DNA of 64,000 nucleotides from positions 32,102,402 to 32,166,401 of the forward strand of contig NC_088301.1 of NCBI RefSeq assembly GCF_032854445.1, read 5' to 3'. Numbering within the stretch: the stretch's first letter is position 1; each line of letters starts with the position of its first letter. The stretch is from Liolophura sinensis (lineage: Eukaryota; Mollusca; Polyplacophora; Chitonida; Chitonidae). The notes beneath the pieces are model-generated. The model was not told the DNA's origin, did no database searches, and saw only the letters and a program-made list of their open reading frames with translations. The position numbers were made by a program, and so were the translations under genes. Positions 35,501 to 44,500 of the stretch are shown in pieces.

Positions 35501-38500
35501 TAGTTCAGGTAGCTTGACAACCGACATCCTAGCTTGACATCCTGGAATTGCAGTTACCACGGCAATAGAATATCTATTCTTGGCTTCACAAGCGAAACGT
35601 AACTTTTACACTGGCAGGTAGCCTGACAATCGAATATCGACTCCTGGAATTTCGCTCAATTTTCAAATTTCAAGTTTCGCTTGTGAGGCCAGTCCAGGAG
35701 TCAATTTTCGATTGTCAAGCCAGCTGCCAGTTGCTTCGATATTGATAAACCGTAAGCCAATTTTCGATTGTGAAGCTACCTACCAGTTCCTTTAACTGCT
35801 ATGCAGCTTTGAGTTCAGTATTCATCAAAACCATGTACACAGACTTTAGAATACTAGTATTATTTAAATATCGCTGATGTGGATGGGTTCACTAAAGTAA
35901 ACCTGTCACTGGTGTATGCGCAGTAGGCTACAATTTACGTACAACAGAGGAAAAACCTTAATCATCTAATCTATACACTGTGAGAAAGGTTGGCGCCAAC
36001 TGACTCAGATAGCGTTTGACAATGATGTCGCAGGTTCGAATCGAGGTTTCGCTGTTTAAGTACCTATAGCCAGGTTTGTTGGCTTCCTGCGGGCCAGGTC
36101 CCGTTTTCTCCACCCACAAACTTAACAACCGACATATAACTGTTTTCTATTGAGTATGGTGTAGCACCAATCCAACTTTTACCTACCCATGAAATATTAC
36201 AAGTATTGGAATTTTAGGCAACCCTGAAGTCAAAAGCATCCACTTTTTACATAAACATGGAGCTTAACAACAGAGTGTATAAACTTATTACTTTACCCTG
36301 GTATATAAAAATTCGTGTTGTTGTATCCCAGCGGTGACCTGATCAGATACCTTTAATTGCATAAACATGGAGCTTAACAACAGAGTGTATAAACTTATTA
36401 CTTTACCCTGGTATATAAAAATTCGTGTTGTTGTATCCCAGCGGTGACCTGATCAGATACCTTTAATTGCATAAACATGGAGCTTAACAACAGAGTGTAT
36501 AAACTTATTACTTTACCCTGGTATATCAAAATTCGTGTTGTTGTATCCCAGCGGTGACCTGATCAGATACCTTTAATTACATAAACATGGAGCTTAACAA
36601 CAGAGTGTATAAACTTATTACTTTACCCTGGTATATCAAAATTCGTGTTGTTGTATCCCAGCGGTGGCCTGATCAGATACCTTTAATTACATAAACATGG
36701 AGCTTAACAACAGAGTGTATAAACTTATTACTTTACCCTGGTATATAAAAATTCGTGTTGTTGTATCCCAGCGGTGACCTGATCAGATACCTTTAATTAC
36801 ATAAACATGGAGCTTAACAACAGAGTGTATAAACTTATTACTTTACCCTGGTATATCAAAATTCGTGTTGTTGTATCCCAGCGGTGACCTGATCAGATAC
36901 CTTTAATTACATAAACATGGAGCTTAACAACAGAGTGTATAAACTTATTACTTTACCCTGGTATATCAAAATTCGTGTTGTTGTATCCCAGCGGTGACCT
37001 GATCAGATACCTTTAATTACATAAACATGGAGCTTAACAACAGAGTGTATAAACTTATTACTTTACCCTGGTATATAAAAATTCGTGTTGTTGTATCCCA
37101 GCGGTGACCTGATCAGATACCTTTAATTACATAAACATGGAGCTTAACAACAGAGTGTATAAACTTATTACTTTACCCTGGTATATAAAAATTCGTGTTG
37201 TTGTATCCCAGCGGTGACCTGATCAGATACCTTTAATTACATAAACATGGAGCTTAACAACAGAGTGTATAAACTTATTACTTTACCCTGGTATATAAAA
37301 ATTCGTGTTGTTGTATCCCAGCGGTGACCTGATCAGATACCTTTAATTACATAAACATGGAGCTTAACAACAGAGTGTATAAACTTATTACTTTACCCTG
37401 GTATATCAAAATTCGTGTTGTTGTATCCCAGCGGTGGCCTGATCAGATACCTTTAATTACATAAACATGGAGCTTAACAACAGAGTGTATAAACTTATTA
37501 CTTTACCCTGGTATATCAAAATTCGTGTTGTTGTATCCCAGCGGTGACCTGATCAGATACCTTTAATTACATAAACATGGAGCTTAACAACAGAGTGTAT
37601 AAACTTATTACTTTACCCTGGTATATCAAAATTCGTGTTGTTGTATCCCAGCGGTGACCTGATCAGATACCTTTAAAATATTGGCATCATTTGTCTGAGC
37701 TGTTTCGACCAAGAACCTACACAGTCTTGATATGTGACCCATATATGTTAACCTTTGTAATGTCATATTTGACCCTGGTATTGTAGCTGAGGATTGGCTA
37801 TAGTTGGTATAATAAAGCCGGTATATAAGAAAGGTGATCGGAGTTAACCTGACAATTACCGAGCGATTACACTTAATTTAATTTAATTCTTTATTTGTTT
37901 ACTGAGGATATCCCACAACCCATGGGTCACTAGGGGGTCTCCTCAAACTTATATACATCATACATTTACATAATCAAAACTTGATAGTGAAGAATAAAAT
38001 ATTTACAATATTTACAATACACATAGGCATCCAATACTGCACACACTCATATATTTCATTAAGTACCGATTATATAACAGATTTAGGAATGGGTTTCAGT
38101 CTTAGCACTTTGTACCTTAAAAGGAGCTTGTTTGAACTACTTGGTGAGTACGATGGATAAATCTTCGAGTATCTTGAATGAATTTGTGCACAGAACAGAA
38201 TATGGTTTTATTGTCTTCAAGAGATAGGTCATTTGATCCAAAAAGTAAAATATTTGAGATATGTTTTGAGCAATGCGGAAGGAAAATAGATAAGTGAGCA
38301 TTTGGAGAAATCGTTTTAGTAAACCTGTCGAACATGTGCTTCCTTTGAGCGGCATATGCGGGACATTCAATAAGAAAATGATGAGAATTTTCACATTTGT
38401 AATTACATTTATGACAAGACTGGTCATCTGAAAGGCCATTGGTAAATAAGTCTGCGTGAAGAGCGCTCAGTCCCATCCGCATCCTACAATGCAGTATCGA

Positions 38501-41500
38501 GGAAAATGTTACAAAAGAATCGTACAGTACGGAAATAGTAATGCTGTCAACAAAACTAGGTTTAAGATGGGATTTAAGCTTTTCTAGAGAGTCGTGACGA
38601 AAGTGGAGAGGTATTGAATTCCAATCTTTAATTGTTTGGGGAATAAATGACGACATGTACAACTGGATACGACCTTTGGGAAGACGGATGTTGTGCTTAT
38701 TTCGTAGATTGTATGTACTGACGACAGCTTCATTTCCGCATGGTAGTAATTTTTTCAAATAAGGAGGCGATAGCCCATTTATAATTTTATGGAAAAGAAG
38801 AATTCTGTGGGATCTACGTCTCACATAAAGCGGTTCCCATCTTAGTTCATTTAATAATTTACTATACGATGTCCGACGTAGGCCCCCAGAACAGAGAAGA
38901 GCAGCTCTTCGCTGAATTGTTTCAAGTTTTTGAGACAACACTATACCGCAATTGTCAAACAGGATGTCACCATATTCAATGGTAGATCTTATTTGACTGA
39001 AGTATAGAGTTTTCAAACATTTTCGGGTAAGGCATTTCTTACATCGGTTGAGAATACTCAGTTTTTTGTTACATTTATTAACTAAGTTTCTAATGTGTTC
39101 GTCCCATTTCCCATTGTGTTGTAAAACGATCCCAAGGTGTTTGTGGGACTGAACGCTCTTCACCTCCGTGCCATTAAGATACAGTTTGGGATAGGAAGGA
39201 TTTCCCTTTAATGATACAAGTAAATAAACTGTCTTAAGAGCATTGAATGTGACACACCATTGATTTGCCCACGATGCTAACTTGCTAAGGTCACGGTTCA
39301 GTCTAGTTTCTGAGACTGGTAAATCTTTAATTTCTTCTAACAAGGATGTGTCGTCAGCAAATATATTTATGTCACATTCAATATTAGTATTTATATCATT
39401 TATGAAGATAAGAAACAACAAAGGACCAAGTACAGAGCCCTGAGGAACTCCTGAGTACGTAGGATTCGAGCTAGATTCTTTACCGTTGAGGCAAACAGGG
39501 ATTGATCGATCAGATAAGTAATCATTTATCCACGCCAGTAACATTCCTCCAATACCCATCTGCCTCAACTTAAATAGTAAACCTGTGTGCCAAACCTTGT
39601 CAAAGGCTTTGCTCACATCCAAGAATACCAAACACATATCATTACCGTTGTCTAAACCTTTATAAATATTATGGACGATTTTAGTTAGTTGACAGATAGT
39701 TGAATCACCACTTTTGAATCCTGCATTGTGAGGAGTAAGAATATTGTTTATCGTAAGATATTGATATAAATGTTTATAGACGACTTTTTCAAATACTTTG
39801 GATATCGATGGTTGAAGACATACTGGTCTGTAGTTAGAAATACAATGTCGATCACCTTTTTTAAATACTGGGCAAACGCGGCACCTTTTCCACGCGGACG
39901 GAAAGACGCCGTTTTGTAATGAAGAGTTAAATAGTTTAGTAAGCGAGGGTGCTATACTTCCTGCTGCACTCTGCAACATAAAATTACTGATCCCATCCGG
40001 GCCTGATGCCTTTTTTGTATTTAACGAACTGAGACACTGACAGACTTCCTTTTCAGTTATTTGTATACTGTTTAAACGAGTTGTAGTTACGAAGGAGAAG
40101 TCCGGCAAGTCGGGGACAGGAGATGGAAGGTCAGAATGTGATGCAAAGAATGCACAGAAAGCATTGGCCTTATCAATATCACTGGACACATTTTTACCAT
40201 TTACAAGTAGTGGTGGTATTGGAGGTTTTGCTTTAGAACCCAACATTGATTTCATTGAAGACCAGTAAGTCTTGGTATCTAGATTTGGGTCAGATAGTTT
40301 GGTTTTAAGACGTGTAGCATAGCGACGAATAGCCTCTCTTTTGGCTGTGTTGGCCTCCCTTCTGGCTATATAGAAGCGAAATTTATCTTTTTCATTTTTA
40401 GATCTTTTATACTTTTTAAAGCATCTATTTCGAATTCGTAACTTATATCGCACATCATTGGTCATCCAGGGCTTGTCGCGAGGTCTCACGGTAATTTCTT
40501 TATTTGGGATAGCTTCCTTACAGCATGACAGAAAAAGATTTGACCATGCATACACTTTGTCATTTATATCAGTGAAAACATATATCCCAGGGTGAGACAG
40601 AAAGTAAGTTACGTAGACGGTCTATATCAGCACATTTAAGGTCCCATACATGTCTTTTAAAAGATTTAGGTTTATCATTGCACAGAACATCCAGTTTACA
40701 ATAGATCGTGCAGTGGTCAAGATTAGCCATGGGACAAGCCACTCCGTAATCTATTACATATCTCATATTGTCAGTGATCATTAGATCTAATAAATAAGCA
40801 CTATCTTCCGTATATCTTGTCGGCTCATTCAGTATTTGAAATAAATTTTTTCCAGCCAAAAGGTCGAAAAGTTTCATTTTTAATTCACTCTTATCATGGT
40901 ATTTATTCCAGTCAGTGCAGCGATCGTTAAAATCACCAAATATTAGTAAAGCATGTGGGTTTTTCTGATATAACAGAAGTGAGAGTAGAATCAAAGTTAT
41001 CAATAAAAAGATCCCGTGATTCCGCTGATTGGTTAGGAGGGCGGTAACATACAGCAACTAATACACTTCTATTGAACAATTCAATTGTAATCCATAGCAT
41101 TTCATTTTCATTTTCAAGATCTAATCTGCGTGTGATATTCAATGATGACTTACAATAAATGGCAACACCCCCACCATGCCTATCTCTGTCTTTCCTTATA
41201 ATGTAGTACCCTTCTATATTAACTCTTTCATCTGGTATGGCAGAACTAAGCCAAGTTTCTGTTACACAAATAATATCGTAATCATGTTCATTTACAAGTA
41301 CGGTTGAGACTTCGTCTAACTTAGAATATGGTGACAATTGATCATCAGACTGAGCCAGAAGGCTCCTAGCATTAAAATGACAACATCTTAAGTTATGCGA
41401 GCTTGGTGGTCCCGGATTTTTATGTATATCTCCGCATCGCAGCAGTAATGCGATAATGACAATTAAAACGTAATTCAAGTTGTTTAACATACAAAGAATA

Positions 41501-44500
41501 CCTATAATAACACAAAATAGTAAAGAGTCAGTAGCATTACAAATCACTGTTAATTCATTCAGCAAGTTTATAAGTTTGATTAGGTGTACCCTACTTTTAC
41601 AGCACACAAAGTTATACCAAGTCCCGATTGCCACACGATATTGACTTAGGTAATCCATGATGTAACAACATTTAAGAAAGAAAGAAGCACATGTTCTAGC
41701 CTGGTTACCATCGTACTCACTTGATAACAGCTCGAATTTTTGTTTATTACGCATGTAGTTATCGGTAGGATCACGTGTAACATAGTCCAGTACATAAAAG
41801 TAAGAATTTCAAAATAAATCACAAAAAAATATGAGGTGCGTACATAGTACGTCCTCAGAAGCACCAGTCCCAGACAGAAGCGTATAGGGAGAGGTGGGTT
41901 ACTGGCACAATAAAGTATCATGAGGAAGTTATTAACAATGACAGTTTGTTTACAAATATTATCACTAAGGTGAGTATTTTCAACTTATATATTGAGAATT
42001 GGGATTTGCCTAAAGGAGACAACTATTAATCAGAAATGAGGGCCAATCTTCCGTATAGTTTTGAATGGTAATTATTTATCTACTTATCGGATAAACAACG
42101 ATTTGGGCTTACTGGAAGGATACTGAAAAATGGTCAAAGACAATACAAATAGATTGTACGTTTTGTTAACCGTGACTTTTCACTTTTGGTACCCTGTAGC
42201 TTGGTACACAAACATAATGACGTCATTTTCCCGTCTACTTCATATATTTATTGTTCCCTAATATTTGTAGTTTAATTTGGAATTTATCCGGTAATTGAAC
42301 TGGAATATTTAATGTGTCATGGCCAAATGCATATATACATTTATATATTCTTAACTATCAGATAAATTTTTAATTTTTCGGGCTTACTTATGCAGATATA
42401 TGGATATATGTATGTATACATGTACATTTACACGGCCATTTACACATGTCCAAGACCAATTCGTTGTGAGTACAATATTGTTGATTAAGTCAAGTGTTTT
42501 AGAGAGAGACATTGAGCAGCAGTTTGTGTTGGAGTAGCGTACATATTATCTGCTATTACGTAAGTTACGGCAGCAGACTTATAAGTTGCATTGGTAAAAT
42601 ATTTACTTCTATTTTAAATGCAGGGTTAAGCAACTATGCGAATTTTATAAATCTACTATATCAAGCGCAGACTGGATTTCGAAAGAGGTATGCTACTCAA
42701 GACAATATATTTACTTTGTATGCTATGAGTGAAATATTTCTCAGCTTGGAAAATCATTAATATATTGTACCTTCATAGGCTTTAGGAAAGCATTCGATCG
42801 AGAATGGAGGCCTGGGTTGTCGTACAAATTATTAAATAGTGATATAAATGGCAGATGCTTTAATGTTATTAAAATATGTATGGTTCAATTAAATCTTGTG
42901 GTAAATCGGGTGTGAGATTTTTTGAGATTATTTCGAATGCAAAACTGTTTTCCGACAAGAGGAAAAGTTGTCGCCTATCCGTTTTTCAATTTACTTCAAC
43001 GATATAGAGGATTATTTGCAAAGAGAAGGTATCAGTGTATTGGAAACCATGACAACTGCGGTCGAAAACGAATTGGATATATCCTTGAAATTACTTGTCT
43101 TGTTGCCTACTGATGATACAGTCCTCAGCTGAGTGAGAGCAAAGTCTACAATTCTCATAAGACACTGAGAGAAAAGTTTGGGTTAATTGACTCAAAAATG
43201 TTAGTAATTTAAAGGAGCTAATTCGATTCAGAAAACTGAGTCATATCACCTGATCAGCTGAGTCAAGCTGGTTATATTTTGACTCATTTGATTTGTCGGA
43301 AAACTCAAAGGAGTCATCCATGACTCAGCTAACATGGTCATATGACTCAGCACATGGAGGCTTGGAGTTAAAACAACGGATAAACCAAATGTATGATATT
43401 CTCCACAAGGAAACCATGAAATTGTCCCACCTTTTTATTTAATGATGAAAGTTTGGAAATTGTTGACCAGAATACATATCTTGATGTTATACCGGCAATT
43501 TTTCTGCTACGAAAAAGCGCCTTGCTGAGCAAGCGTCCAAGGCCACCTTCTCTTTGAGACGAAAGATACGAAATATGTATTTACATATTAAATGTCAGTT
43601 GGAATAGTTTGGAAGATTAATAGAAACTATATTGTTATACGGAAGCGAAATCTGGGGTTTTGGAAATACTGAAATTTTAACAAGAGTTCGGTTAAAGTTT
43701 ATAAAAAGTATATTATGTTTAAGGAAATCAACGCCAAATGGTACAATTTTTGGTGAGGCAGATGTTACTCCATTGACTGAAATAGGAAAATTGAGAATTG
43801 TAGCCTACTGGCCAAGGTTATTAGAAGGTGGTAGAAAATCTGTAACGTATTATATGTTAATGATGAAAATTTGCCCACAAACAAAATGGCTTCAAGGGAT
43901 TTGACAGATTCTCCAAAATGATGGTTTACATTATTGTATCGTTAAGCCAAGGTAGTTTTGGTAGAAAATGAATCAAAAAAGTAGTGGATGGAAGACCGAT
44001 ATCGGACCAGTTTATTCAGAACTGGGGCGCTTATATTAATAATTCCTTGAAATGAAAATTATATTGTATCTTGAAGGATATTTGAAGCACTATAAATATG
44101 TCGGTATTGTGATATGTCCAAGAATGATGTAAGCAATGTTAAACCCCAGTAAAAATAATGATATAAGCAGCGTCAAAGCCCTATCAATCAAACAATGTAA
44201 GAGATTACCGGAACTTCAGTAGGATTTCTTGTTCCACCTCGCTATGAACTGTCATAAGGGTGGCGTTGTGCGTGGCGCAGATGGTTTCGGCTGTAGAAAA
44301 GTCCACAGGTTCACCGGTCAGCAAGTAACACCATCCTAATGACCCTCTGAAGTCACCTGGGCATCTTTGACCTTTGATAATGTAAGACAGTACCATATTG
44401 ATCATTACTTATTAAAGGCATAGACATTTTGCTGATTGTTTATGTAATAACAAGTTAGATATTGCTGGTTGTTTATATAATATTATATATATATATACCA

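Larger units (their letters stand above)
37875..42576 (-). mobile_element. Non-LTR retrotransposon (LINE, Jockey/CR1-type), 4.7 kb, inserted into an older RT pseudogene
   Basis: On the minus strand, 5' to 3': a leader, a hydrophobic segment with GDIHKNPGP, an endonuclease domain (41.4-40.6 kb), the reverse transcriptase (40555-38117), and a 3' end with an AATTAAATTAAATTAAG-like tail at 37875. The ends are set by the interrupted host ORF, with ACTT present on both sides (37871-37874 and 42577-42580). Two frameshifts in the endonuclease region make this copy probably inactive. The whole element lies in the second intron of the single-domain lectin gene, in the same orientation. Confidence 0.8.
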
